NCBI GenBank assembly: GCA_021778415.1
Contig: JAJYCL010000003.1
Coordinates: 1 to 64,000 of the forward strand
Length of the DNA stretch: 64,000 nt
Source of the DNA: a bacterium
Lineage (GTDB): Bacteria > Vulcanimicrobiota > Vulcanimicrobiia > Vulcanimicrobiales > Vulcanimicrobiaceae
Reading direction: 5' to 3'
In this document: positions 26,166 to 34,848 of the stretch, one piece after another
Position numbering within the stretch: position 1 is the stretch's first letter
Layout: each line of letters starts with the position of its first letter
Notes under the pieces: generated by a model
Seen by the model: the letters and a program-made list of their open reading frames with translations, nothing else
Database searches by the model: none
What the model was told of the DNA's origin: nothing
Program-made: the position numbers and the translations under genes

Positions 26166-27043
26166 TGGACGCGCGCGTCGCCCCGCGAACAACGAGCATC
26201 GTCCTCGTCGCATTCGTCGATGATGCCGAGATCGAACGGTGGCTTCACGAGCGACTTGAAGCATTCGCGACAAAGCATCCAGCGCGCATCATACTGCTCG
26301 ATGCGTCGTGCAACGCAACGGCCGACCGCGATGAAGATCTCTGGTCGATTCGCGGCGTGCGCGATGTCGATGTCCTCGATCTCTGTGCGCTCGTACGGGA
26401 ACTCGCTCCCTATGGCCGCCATTTGAGCTTGCTCTGGGCAGCTCGATCGATCTCCGATCCGCGTTTCATCGAGCTTGCCGACGAAGCCGATTCAATACTG
26501 CTTGATAGTTCACGCAGCGTCACCGATATTTCCGATTTGAGCGCACTTATTGCTTACATTCGCGACCACGATGAGCGTCTCGTGCATGATCTGGCGTATC
26601 TTCGTCTGCATCCTTGGCAAGAAATGATTGCAAGTTGTTTTGATGAACGCGTCCATCTCGATCTCATCGATTCGGTCACTACCATCGAAATTACCGCCGG
26701 ATCGGATGCCGAATCGTGGTACCTGTTGGCTTGGATATGCGATCGCATCGGTCACAGGATCCCCCATAGATTTTATCGTGAAGGCACCGCTCGTCGGGTA
26801 CGTTCCGTGGCCTTGGTAGCCCCTCATGCGCGATTTTGCGCGGAACTTATCGAGGGCGAGGAAGTCCGCATAAGTATTACCGGATCGCAACCGCGAGCGC
26901 CGAGAACCGAGCGACTCAACGACGTCGATATTCTCGCATTGCTCGAACGCGCAATTCTGGCAAAAGAAAGCGACCCACTCTTCCACCCGACACTTCGCGA
27001 GCTAGGCAGTCTCCTCGCAGCAGAACATTCAAACCCTGAATGA
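26165..27043 (+). CDS. opcA: Glucose-6-phosphate dehydrogenase assembly protein OpcA
   Basis: About 292 residues resembling OpcA (OpcA_G6PD_assem family), a redox-sensitive allosteric partner of G6PDH in Cyanobacteria also encoded beside zwf in Actinobacteria. The N-terminal half has RTTSIVLVAFVD and PARIILLDAS; the C-terminal half has DSVTTIEITAGSDAESWYLLAWI. ATG 26165 overlaps the zwf stop by one base; an in-frame ATG at 26150 would add five residues. The assignment depends partly on position between zwf and pgl. Confidence 0.85.
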   Translation: MDARVAPRTTSIVLVAFVDDAEIERWLHERLEAFATKHPARIILLDASCNATADRDEDLWSIRGVRDVDVLDLCALVRELAPYGRHLSLLWAARSISDPRFIELADEADSILLDSSRSVTDISDLSALIAYIRDHDERLVHDLAYLRLHPWQEMIASCFDERVHLDLIDSVTTIEITAGSDAESWYLLAWICDRIGHRIPHRFYREGTARRVRSVALVAPHARFCAELIEGEEVRISITGSQPRAPRTERLNDVDILALLERAILAKESDPLFHPTLRELGSLLAAEHSNPE

Positions 27044-27789
27044 CATTTGAGATTTTCAATACCGCAATCGATGTCGCGACCGAACAAACAGATCGCATTA
27101 TTCGCGACGCACAGGAAGCCATTGCAACGCGCGGACGTTTCACCATTGCCTTAGCCGGTGGATCGACACCGAAGGCAACCTACGGCCTCTTGGCGCAACA
27201 CCCATATCGCGCGGCGGTAGATTGGACGCGCGTTCATATCTATTTCGGGGACGAACGCTGTGTGCCACCAAGCGATCCGCAATCGAATTTTCGCATGGCC
27301 TCGGACGCGTTACTCGATCATGTTCCAATTCCGCGAGGACAGATCCATCGTATGCGCGGCGAGGACGACCCAACACAAGCGGCAGTTTCCTATGCGAACG
27401 AAATGACACGAGAGCTCGGCGAAATGCCGGTATTCGATTGCGTCCTCTTGGGCATGGGGCCAGACGGACATACCGCATCACTTTTTCCCGGATGCGATCC
27501 CTTCACCGAATCGGAGCGACTCGTTCGTGCCGTGTACGCAGATACGTTTGCCATGTGGCGCATTACCCTGACCCCGACGGTTTTCAATGCCGCGCGCCAC
27601 GTCCTCTTTGCCGTGACGGGCGCCGAGAAATCACGTGCGCTGCAGATAATTCGTCAAGGCCATGCCGCAAGCGAATCCTACCCTGCAGCAGCAATCAATC
27701 CGAGTAACGGAACGCTTACCTGGCTCCTTGACCGAACGGCCGCTGGCGAAGATACGTCTCCAGCGCCAGAGCATAGGCCAAAGCACTAA
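27040..27789 (+). CDS. pgl: 6-phosphogluconolactonase
   Basis: 249 residues of the DevB/SOL family. Seen: ALAGGSTPKATYGLLA near residue 35, the FGDERCVPPSDPQSNF motif and GMGPDGHTASLFPG. It hydrolyses 6-phosphogluconolactone and completes the oxidative branch. It overlaps opcA by 4 bp (ATGA). The last about 25 residues are encoded opposite a small minus-strand frame. Confidence 0.95.
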   Translation: MTFEIFNTAIDVATEQTDRIIRDAQEAIATRGRFTIALAGGSTPKATYGLLAQHPYRAAVDWTRVHIYFGDERCVPPSDPQSNFRMASDALLDHVPIPRGQIHRMRGEDDPTQAAVSYANEMTRELGEMPVFDCVLLGMGPDGHTASLFPGCDPFTESERLVRAVYADTFAMWRITLTPTVFNAARHVLFAVTGAEKSRALQIIRQGHAASESYPAAAINPSNGTLTWLLDRTAAGEDTSPAPEHRPKH

Positions 27790-27850
27790 GCTCATCGGCC
27801 ATTAGCAGCTCCGAGTCGCGCATCCAATGAGCGCCCATGCGATGCTTCAT
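27716..27850 (-). CDS. Possible 44-aa protein coupled to TolC gene
   Basis: A 44-residue frame begins MKHRMGAHWMRD and ends RPFGQGAR. Its ATG overlaps the stop of the TolC-like gene (ATGA), the coupling used by other genes of this operon. It runs antisense into the last 74 bp of pgl. It has an Ala/Leu-rich middle (ELSALAYALALETYL) and no recognised family. It could be chance, because pgl is conserved on the other strand. Confidence 0.35.
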   Translation of the reverse strand: MKHRMGAHWMRDSELLMADELSALAYALALETYLRQRPFGQGAR

Positions 27851-29655
27851 TTTTTGCCTGTTCCCTTTCCAATGTTGTCAACCGAAATATGATTTATCGA
27901 TAGAATCGACCCTGTGGCTTGCTCCAAACCAACGACGGCTTTATTGAGATTCGTTTGCGCCTGCAGTTCAAGCCCGCGACTCTCCGCAAGTTGCACCTGG
28001 CGTTGCAAGACGAGAAATGTCGTCGATACGCCATTCTTAAATTTTCGCACTTCACTTGCATAGACTGCTTCGCTTGCCTGACGCGCGCTACGTGCGGCGG
28101 CAAGGCTCGCCAATGCCGTCTGATAATTCTGCACCGCATTCTGCACATCGACGACGATGCGCGATATGGTGCCGGCTTCTTGAATGTTTGCAATCCGCTC
28201 TTGCTGCTTAGCGATGCCAACTAAACCTTTGGCCGTGCGATTTCCGAACGGCAAACTGACATTGATCGTCGCAGAATACGTCGGAAAGCGATTTTCCAAC
28301 AAGTTCGTGATCGATTGCGAGAGACCGCCGGTCAGATAGGCCGGCGTCGGCGTATTGCCACCGGCTAAGAGAGGGATCTGTTGCGCAGGAGGCAAGGTTT
28401 TGTTCACTGCCACGATGAGCGCATCGATCGCCTGGTCCTGTTGTACGGTCTGCAAAGTAAACGGATTCGTCGGCGCTTGCGAACCGGCAAATCCATTCGT
28501 CTGATATCCCAACGTCAGGTCAACTTGTGGCTTGAGCTGATCGTGGGCAAAGGCGTATTGCACATCGGCACTCCGTCGTGCATCGATGGCTTCTCTCATT
28601 TCGGGACGATTCGCAAGCGCCATTTTGACGAGTTCGTCCAGCGGCGCAACCGTCGGAAGACGGAGAACCGGCGATGTCGGCACGAGGTTAGCTCGCCAAA
28701 TCGGATCCGACGGATCGGAAACGAGGAGCCCTTTGAGACGATTCTGCAAAACGACAACCGATTGTAAGGCGACAAAAACGTTCTCTTGAAAAATCGATAC
28801 TTGTGTCGATGATTCAACGGCCTCGATTGGGGCTGCCGCTCCACTCTTGGCCAAGCGAAGATTCGAACGCTGTTGCACAACGGCTTGCCGGAGCGCCGAT
28901 TCCCGAATGGCGACGTTGCGCCACGCAGCGACGAGATCCCAATAGGTATTCTCGACGTCTCCAAGCGTTTGGGATGCGTTCGCCAATGCTTGAGCCGATG
29001 TGACATCGGATCCGATGACCGCTAAGCGATACCCCTTCCGTGCCGAATCGATTGCTGCTCCGCGAAGAATTGGTTGCATAAACGAGACCGAAAGGTTCGA
29101 GGGATAATACGGATTAAATGTATTGAAAACGGTGTTGTTATCCACTCGGGAAGACGAAACCGAAACGCTGTACGTTTGACCGCCTGCAAGCGCCCCGCCG
29201 ATTCCGCCCGCCAACGTCTGCTGATTCTGAACAATTGGGCCAAAATTCGGCCCCGCAAAAAAACTGTTCGTCGGTGGCTGCTTCGAATAGCTGACCGAAG
29301 GTGCAATTTGAAAGTGCACGTCGTAGGCACCTGACGCCGCAACTATTTGATAACGCGCGATACGAACGTTCGCTCGGGCAATTTGTACATTCGGATTTTT
29401 CGCCAGGGCCATGCCGATGGCGTCTTCAAGCGAAAGGCCAACAAACGGTTGCGAGGTGATCCCGGTAACATTGGCAAGTGTCGTTTTTGCATTGGGAGCC
29501 CGATAACCGCGTGCCACGTCGGGAACCTTCGGCAAAATTGGCGCGCTGGGAGATGGCGGCAAAACAACGTGCTTGACATGCGCGGCAGTAACTGCCAGCA
29601 CAGGCGTTGGAAGTAGTGAAGCGATGACAAACAATGCGAGCAGCGAGTATTTCAC
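27847..29655 (-). CDS. TolC-family outer membrane protein of EmrAB-type system
   Basis: A 602-residue outer membrane factor with signal peptide (KYSLLALFVIASLLPTPVLA) and two OEP repeats: LEDAIGMALAKNPNVQIA near residue 75 and the C-terminal KGLVGIAKQQERI...VYASEVRKFKNGVSTTFLVLQRQ. Longer than usual TolC because of inserted barrel/loop sequence (for example SYSKQPPTNSFFAGPNFG). It is 9 bp after the MFS gene and completes a tripartite exporter. Confidence 0.9.
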   Translation of the reverse strand: MKYSLLALFVIASLLPTPVLAVTAAHVKHVVLPPSPSAPILPKVPDVARGYRAPNAKTTLANVTGITSQPFVGLSLEDAIGMALAKNPNVQIARANVRIARYQIVAASGAYDVHFQIAPSVSYSKQPPTNSFFAGPNFGPIVQNQQTLAGGIGGALAGGQTYSVSVSSSRVDNNTVFNTFNPYYPSNLSVSFMQPILRGAAIDSARKGYRLAVIGSDVTSAQALANASQTLGDVENTYWDLVAAWRNVAIRESALRQAVVQQRSNLRLAKSGAAAPIEAVESSTQVSIFQENVFVALQSVVVLQNRLKGLLVSDPSDPIWRANLVPTSPVLRLPTVAPLDELVKMALANRPEMREAIDARRSADVQYAFAHDQLKPQVDLTLGYQTNGFAGSQAPTNPFTLQTVQQDQAIDALIVAVNKTLPPAQQIPLLAGGNTPTPAYLTGGLSQSITNLLENRFPTYSATINVSLPFGNRTAKGLVGIAKQQERIANIQEAGTISRIVVDVQNAVQNYQTALASLAAARSARQASEAVYASEVRKFKNGVSTTFLVLQRQVQLAESRGLELQAQTNLNKAVVGLEQATGSILSINHISVDNIGKGTGKK

Positions 29656-29664
29656 GGTACGCTC

Positions 29665-31203
29665 CTATTCAGCCGGTAGTGGGCCGTCGAGGCGAGGTTT
29701 GTTGAGCAATAAGACGAGTGGTGCAAGGGCAATGGAGAGAATTCCGACAACGCGTGACGTATCCGCATACGAAAGCACCAACGCCTGGGACGAGACGATG
29801 TTCTCAAGATTCGCCCGCGCGATGGGCGAATGTTGTCCACCATTCGCCGCCAAAAAATCGCGGGTAACGGGTCGCGCCAGCGTGGTGCCGGCAGCCAACT
29901 CCGCTTGGTGAGTGGTCACTCCGCGGACGAGCATCGTCACCAAAATCGCAGTAGCAATCGATCCACCGACCTGGCGGGAGAGATTGAAAAAGGCGGAGGT
30001 CGAGGGGACATCCTTTTGCGGAACGCCTCCTAGCACCGCCATCGAGAGTGGCACGAAGATCTGCGACATGCCGATCCCGCTAATAATAAGGGTCAGAATA
30101 AAATTCGGAAACTGAGATTCCGGCGTCGTAACATTTGCCAGCATCCAATTGGAAACACCCAAGAGCACGAATCCCAACGCGGTCGAGATACGCACATCGA
30201 TAATACCTCGTCCGGCGAGTATCGCCGTAATCGGAGTAAAGATCATCACGGCCAAGGCGCGTACAAAAATCGTCAGTCCTGAAAGCGTCGCGGTAAAACC
30301 AAGTGAATTTTGCAGATATTGCGGCAAGACAAGGATCGATCCGTAGAGACTGATTCCGAGCACCGCCCCCAATAGGCTCCCGGCCACCACCTGACGCAGA
30401 CGCAATACGTGTAAGTCGACAACGGGGATGCCCGAACGTAGCGTCCAGATGACGAAACTTACGATACCAACGACCGCTAACCCGGTAAACAAGCGAATTC
30501 CGCCATCGGAGAACCAATCGTTTTGCTGGCCCTGATCGAGCACGTATTGCAGCGATCCAAGCCCCATCGCGAGCAACGCAAGTCCAATCCAATCCAATTT
30601 TGAGGCCGTCGGTTTTTCGGGATTACGCATGTAAAAATACGTCAGAAGCGCGGCCATGATTCCGATGGGAAGATTGATAAAAAACGCCCATCTCCAGGTG
30701 AGATTATCGGTGATAAAGCCGCCGAGAACCGGGCCCATCGCCGGGCCGACGATCACGCCCATCGCAAAGATTCCCTGAGCTGCGCCTTGACGATTCATTG
30801 GAAACGTATCTCGCAGCGTTGCCTGCGAAGTCGAAATCAATCCGCCCCCGCCCAGACCTTGAATGATTCGCCAAAAGACGAGTGCGCCGAAGCTTGGCGC
30901 GAGGCCGCACATCAACGATGCAATCGTGAATATGACAATCGAAGCAAAGAAGTACTGACGTCGCCCAAATCTTCGTGCAAGCCACGGGGTAATCGGAATC
31001 ACGACAACGTTCGCAATGATGTAGCCCGTAACGATCCATGCACCCTGATCGACCGGAACGCCGAAATTCCCCTGAATATTCGGCAACGCAACGTTGACAA
31101 TCGTTGTATCGATAATCTCCAGCAACGTTGCCGAGATCACAGCGATGACAACAAGCACCCGGCGTAGCCCGTATTCGACGACTACGCTTTCTTCAGGTTG
31201 CAC
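29665..31203 (-). CDS. DHA2-family (EmrB/QacA) MFS multidrug transporter
   Basis: 512 residues with 14 predicted membrane helices. Signatures: motif D1 ATLLEIIDTTIVNVALPNIQGNFG, TGYIIANVVVIPITPWLARRFGRR (motif A), and motif C-like GPAMGPVLGGFI. It is a proton-coupled drug exporter. It starts 9 bp after the HlyD-type adaptor, so the pair plus TolC is an EmrAB-TolC-like pump spanning both membranes. A close paralogue is encoded at 51587. Confidence 0.93.
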   Translation of the reverse strand: MQPEESVVVEYGLRRVLVVIAVISATLLEIIDTTIVNVALPNIQGNFGVPVDQGAWIVTGYIIANVVVIPITPWLARRFGRRQYFFASIVIFTIASLMCGLAPSFGALVFWRIIQGLGGGGLISTSQATLRDTFPMNRQGAAQGIFAMGVIVGPAMGPVLGGFITDNLTWRWAFFINLPIGIMAALLTYFYMRNPEKPTASKLDWIGLALLAMGLGSLQYVLDQGQQNDWFSDGGIRLFTGLAVVGIVSFVIWTLRSGIPVVDLHVLRLRQVVAGSLLGAVLGISLYGSILVLPQYLQNSLGFTATLSGLTIFVRALAVMIFTPITAILAGRGIIDVRISTALGFVLLGVSNWMLANVTTPESQFPNFILTLIISGIGMSQIFVPLSMAVLGGVPQKDVPSTSAFFNLSRQVGGSIATAILVTMLVRGVTTHQAELAAGTTLARPVTRDFLAANGGQHSPIARANLENIVSSQALVLSYADTSRVVGILSIALAPLVLLLNKPRLDGPLPAE

Positions 31204-31212
31204 GGTGCAGGC

Positions 31213-32376
31213 CTATTTAACCTTGACGTTCGTTTCGACGGACATACCTGTTCGTAGCGGCATATCGGCGCGCTGATCATCGATCGATATACGAACCGGA
31301 ACACGCTGCGTTACCTTTACGAAATTGCCGGTTGCATTTTGCGAAGGAACAAGAGCGTACGTATTTTGCGAGGCCGGATTGATAGACACTAACGTGCCAT
31401 GAAAGGTCACCGACGGATACGCATCGACGGAAATATCTACTGGCTGCCCCGGCTTCATATCGGTAAGCTGAGTTTCTTTATAGTTTGCCGTGATATACAA
31501 ATTCTTGGCCGGAATAATCGTCATCAACGTCAAGCCGGCTCCAACCGTTTGCCCCACTTCCGCGCTTTTTTCGCCGACATATCCATCGATCGGCGAAACA
31601 ATATGCGTATAGGAAAACGCCAACTTCGCTTGATTGAGCGCGGCAAGAGCCGCCTGGACTTGGCTATCGTTCGAGCTTTGCGCAAGCTTGCCGTTTGCCG
31701 TGGTGACACCACCTTGAGCCCCGCCGACGCGTTGACTCGCGGCAGTGACGTTTGCATCGGCAACGCCGACTTGCTGACGGGCAGCCGCCAGTTGTGCGGC
31801 CGCAGCCGCAGCCGCAGCACGGGCGGCATCAAGCTGAGAACTGGCAACATCCCCGGTGGCGACCAACGACTGCGTGCGACGGAGATCAGCCGATGCCTTA
31901 TCGTAGGCTTCTAATGCAGCAGGAACCTGCGCACTCGCAACGGCTACTTGCGCCTGCGCAGCGGCAACCTGCGCCACAGAACCGGCGACATCCGCATTGG
32001 CAACGGCAAGACCACCCTGGCTCTGCTCCACCTGCGTACGCTGATTTGCGACGGCAAAATTGTAATTCGCTTGCGCCTGTGCAAGGCGCGCCTTTTCATC
32101 GGCATCATCCAAAACGACCAATATCTGGCCTTTGTGAACGTACTGGTTGGTTGTGACGGTGATACTATCGATGCGTTCGTTGATTTTACTCGTGATCGCA
32201 ACGACATCGGCATCGATGCGAGCGTCGTCGGTACTTTCATGCACGGATGCATAGGCATACCATTTCAACCCGAAAATGATGAGAACCACGGCAGCTATAC
32301 CGCCGATTATGCCAAAAATGACCCTTTTTCGCGGTCCGCCGTTCGAACCGTCCTGCTCCGTCTGGGGGTTCTCCAT
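31213..32376 (-). CDS. EmrA/HlyD-family efflux adaptor
   Basis: 387 residues with one N-terminal membrane helix (RVIFGIIGGIAAVVLIIFGLK). The EmrA-type STDDARIDADVVAITSKINERI segment follows, then a long Ala/Gln-rich coiled coil (about residues 95-225) and the returning lipoyl/barrel half (SYTHIVSPIDGYVGEKSAEVGQTV). Anchored in the inner membrane, it links the MFS transporter to TolC. It begins 6 bp after the TetR gene. Confidence 0.93.
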   Translation of the reverse strand: MENPQTEQDGSNGGPRKRVIFGIIGGIAAVVLIIFGLKWYAYASVHESTDDARIDADVVAITSKINERIDSITVTTNQYVHKGQILVVLDDADEKARLAQAQANYNFAVANQRTQVEQSQGGLAVANADVAGSVAQVAAAQAQVAVASAQVPAALEAYDKASADLRRTQSLVATGDVASSQLDAARAAAAAAAAQLAAARQQVGVADANVTAASQRVGGAQGGVTTANGKLAQSSNDSQVQAALAALNQAKLAFSYTHIVSPIDGYVGEKSAEVGQTVGAGLTLMTIIPAKNLYITANYKETQLTDMKPGQPVDISVDAYPSVTFHGTLVSINPASQNTYALVPSQNATGNFVKVTQRVPVRISIDDQRADMPLRTGMSVETNVKVK

Positions 32377-32382
32377 GGTTAC

Positions 32383-33018
32383 CTAGCTCCTTACGCCGTT
32401 GAGGAAGACATCGATATAGAAACGTAGTGAGGCCTCCGGGTTTGCATATACTTCAGGATCCGGAAATTTCAACTGGGACATCACATGTGAAAAAACCAAT
32501 CCCATGAACACGCGTGAAAGCCTCTTTGCATCGCCTTTGAGCTCGCCGGTGGCGATTCGTCGGCTCATATACTCCATAAGCACATGCTGGATCGCCTCCG
32601 GAGCTCGCCAAGCCTGATCGCCGAGGGAGATGAGCGGTTCATCCAGGGGATCGTGCTGCTCAACCATCGACCAGCGGATCATATCCTGAAGGCCTTCCAT
32701 GCGTTCCATGAGGACGCGACCAAGCTCAAAGAGATCTTCATCGATGTTTCCGGAGAGCTTGGTGGCTATCGCTTGGAGTTCGACTGCCGGGCAGAAGCGC
32801 TGCGCAACGGCGGCGACAATGCCTTCCTTATTTCCGAAATGCCGAAAGATCGTCGCCTCGTTGACTCCGGCCATTTCGGCGATTTCACGCGTCGTAGCAC
32901 CGCGCTTGCCTTTGCGGCCCATGACCTCGCGGGCGGCCACGACAATACGCTCGCGCGTGAGATCGGGAGAGCTTATCCGTAGCTCATGCGGTGGAGGTGT
33001 CGACTGCATCACGTTCAT
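32383..33018 (-). CDS. TetR-family transcriptional regulator
   Basis: 211 residues. The N-terminal helix-turn-helix reads TTREIAEMAGVNEATIFRHFGNKEGIV (about residues 40-66), and the C-terminal ligand domain is typical of TetR. It overlaps the upstream LolA-like gene by 4 bp and is co-transcribed with the efflux genes. The two 18-bp dyads at 33.97 and 34.02 kb are the obvious candidate operators, making this the local drug-responsive repressor. Confidence 0.92.
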   Translation of the reverse strand: MNVMQSTPPPHELRISSPDLTRERIVVAAREVMGRKGKRGATTREIAEMAGVNEATIFRHFGNKEGIVAAVAQRFCPAVELQAIATKLSGNIDEDLFELGRVLMERMEGLQDMIRWSMVEQHDPLDEPLISLGDQAWRAPEAIQHVLMEYMSRRIATGELKGDAKRLSRVFMGLVFSHVMSQLKFPDPEVYANPEASLRFYIDVFLNGVRS

Positions 33019-33665
33019 TGGCGGTGGAACACCGCATCGCTTACCGCGACGTTCGTCTGATACGGATCATATGATGAATCGGCGACCGCACGGACATGCG
33101 GAATATCGATTTCGGCGTGCTGCGAAACGATGACTGAATATCCGCCTTCAAGTGCATAGCGTTGCGTCATCACGATGCGACCGCCAGAGGTGTAATGCCA
33201 CTCCATCCGGTCCAACGTATACGATTTCGGATTCACGTAGGCGAGCGCATAATCCAAGATCGTGCTGTGAATCTTTTTCGTAAGTTTCAGCACAAGATAT
33301 GGCTTTCCATCAAGCGCCGTCGGAGCCAATAACTCAATGTTTTCGGTGCGTAGCCATGATGTTGGATCGCCGACATCATCAAATAACCGGGGAAACGATT
33401 TTGCATACCACGGCACTTTATCGAAGACCACTTCATAGTTGTTCGGACGTTTAAAATATGACGTTCCGTCAAGATTTGACGCGTACCACGGAAAATTATT
33501 CATCTTGAAATGAATATGAACGCGGGCGCGATACGACGATAGCGACGGGTTTCGAGCGATCATTCTGTCGACGACGGTTTGCGCGTCGGTCGCCTCGGCC
33601 GTACGCCCGAGCGTTGGAACGAGCAACGCGAGAATGAGCATCATCCCTGCAAATACGCGCTTCAT
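33015..33665 (-). CDS. Secreted LolA/outer-membrane-lipoprotein-sorting-like protein
   Basis: 216 residues with a signal peptide (MKRVFAGMMLILALLVPTLGRTAEA). The mature protein (TVVDRMIARNPSLSSYRARVHIHF... SYFKRPNNYEVVFDKVP) resembles the half-barrel LolA/LolB/RseB-type fold that binds acyl chains. The exact family is uncertain. Its place in an efflux operon suggests periplasmic handling of a lipid or drug, or sensing of envelope stress. Its start overlaps the stop of the STAS-like gene by one base and its end overlaps tetR by 4 bp. Confidence 0.6.
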   Translation of the reverse strand: MKRVFAGMMLILALLVPTLGRTAEATDAQTVVDRMIARNPSLSSYRARVHIHFKMNNFPWYASNLDGTSYFKRPNNYEVVFDKVPWYAKSFPRLFDDVGDPTSWLRTENIELLAPTALDGKPYLVLKLTKKIHSTILDYALAYVNPKSYTLDRMEWHYTSGGRIVMTQRYALEGGYSVIVSQHAEIDIPHVRAVADSSYDPYQTNVAVSDAVFHRQ

Positions 33666-33940
33666 TATGCCGCCGCCTCACGACGCCGAAGGGGAATCAG
33701 CCGATCCAATCCCGCGCGTACAAAATCCTCGCGCACTGCGGCAGTCGTCGTTTCGGCGAGCATATCAAGATTCAGCCGGCGGGCTTCCCGCAAGAGCGTG
33801 ATCAACCCCCGGATCGCCTCGTCGGGAAGACTGGCCCAGCCGTCGAGATCCAGGACGACCTGGGTATAGCCCGCCTCAGCGGCCGCATCCAGTTCACGGG
33901 CAACGTTGGAAAGCGCTTGGGGCCCATACGAAAGACCCAT
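33665..33940 (-). CDS. STAS-domain-like small protein
   Basis: 91 residues resembling anti-sigma-factor antagonist STAS domains: TQVVLDLDGWASLPDEAIRGLITLLREARR then DMLAETTTAAVREDFVRAGLDRLIPL. The serine that is phosphorylated in SpoIIAA-type proteins is replaced (LPDEA), so it may not be phospho-regulated. First gene of the TetR-controlled efflux operon, with weak GAGA before ATG 33940. An upstream in-frame ATG at 33961 is possible but would leave little leader after the predicted -10. Confidence 0.6.
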   Translation of the reverse strand: MGLSYGPQALSNVARELDAAAEAGYTQVVLDLDGWASLPDEAIRGLITLLREARRLNLDMLAETTTAAVREDFVRAGLDRLIPLRRREAAA

Positions 33941-33968
33941 TGTTCGTCTCTTTACTATCATAATTCTC

Positions 33969-33986
33969 TGCAAGTAAGTACTTGCA
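33969..33986. promoter_or_regulatory. Operator dyad 1 (TetR candidate)
   Basis: TGCAAGTAAGTACTTGCA: 8-bp arms around a 2-bp centre. It lies 29 bp before the STAS-like start on the minus strand. A TATGAT -10-like box for the efflux operon lies at about 33964-33959, immediately downstream, so a bound repressor would cover the promoter spacer. Confidence 0.75.
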
Positions 33987-34015
33987 TGCCGAGAATAGCA
34001 TCTTCCCTCAATGCA

Positions 34016-34033
34016 TGCAAGTACCCACTTGCA
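34016..34033. promoter_or_regulatory. Operator dyad 2 (TetR candidate)
   Basis: TGCAAGTACCCACTTGCA repeats dyad 1 at 14 of 18 or more positions, with centres 47 bp apart. It is 40 bp before the start of the plus-strand beta-lactamase-like gene. Two matched dyads between divergent genes suggest that the TetR protein controls both directions. Confidence 0.75.
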
Positions 34034-34072
34034 CAGCAGGGCCGCCGCGCGTTCGGCGCGCAGGAGAGCCCC

Positions 34073-34846
34073 ATGGACCAATCCACCTTGGCCTCATTGC
34101 AGATACAAGCGGGCCTCGTTCCCGGGAGCATCGTTCTCGATGACCTCTCCGGAGTGCCAATCGCCATCGACGCCGACGCGCCGATCTATCCGGCCTCCAT
34201 CATCAAGGTACCGCTCGTCGCCGCGGCCCTGACGCTCGTTGAGGCGAAGGAGCTTGATCTTGGCCAATCGGTGACGATTGCCGAGCGAAATATGACGACC
34301 AACGACGCGGAGTCTCCGCTCGTCCCGGGCTTTACGACCACCCTTGAGGATCTGTGCGAGCGGGCCATCAGGCGCTCCGATAACGTCGCGACAAACGAGC
34401 TCTTCGACCGTATCGGGCGAGCTCGCGCAACGGCGATCGCTCATGACCTCGGTTTGACAAACACGCTCTTCGCGCGAAAACTTTCCGGAAGCGACCCCTT
34501 AATTGTCGATCCGGAGTGGAATGGAACGTCGCGCAACGCGCATCCCGCTAGCGATGCGGCAAGGCTTCTCCGCTCCGTTGCGCTGCACGAATACACATGG
34601 TCAGCGCGCATTGGAGCGATGTTACGCGCACAGGTCTGGAACGACAAACTCTCCATCGGCACATTCCCCGGCGATACGTTTGCGCATAAAACGGGCGATA
34701 CCAGTGCGGTCACCCACGACGCCGGCATCCTGAAAACGCACGATGGCCGCGTTTACGTACTTGTCGTCTACGCGGCCATCGAATCGAATGAGGCGAATAA
34801 CGCGCGTTTTGGCGCGTTTATGCGGGCCCTACGGCCCTTGCTCTAG
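34073..34846 (+). CDS. Class A beta-lactamase-like serine hydrolase
   Basis: 257 residues with the full serine penicillin-recognising set: SIIK at 42-45 (nucleophile Ser42), SDN at 102-104 and KTG at 206-208. The omega-loop reads DPEWN at 146-150 where class A enzymes have EPELN, so the general-base Glu166 is replaced by Asp. No signal peptide is seen from ATG 34073 (ribosome site AGGAG, 8 bp away). The protein may be cytoplasmic or use a different export route. It may hydrolyse beta-lactams weakly or another ester/amide. It is divergent from the efflux operon, with shared operators. Confidence 0.85.
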   Translation: MDQSTLASLQIQAGLVPGSIVLDDLSGVPIAIDADAPIYPASIIKVPLVAAALTLVEAKELDLGQSVTIAERNMTTNDAESPLVPGFTTTLEDLCERAIRRSDNVATNELFDRIGRARATAIAHDLGLTNTLFARKLSGSDPLIVDPEWNGTSRNAHPASDAARLLRSVALHEYTWSARIGAMLRAQVWNDKLSIGTFPGDTFAHKTGDTSAVTHDAGILKTHDGRVYVLVVYAAIESNEANNARFGAFMRALRPLL

Positions 34847-34848
34847 GG

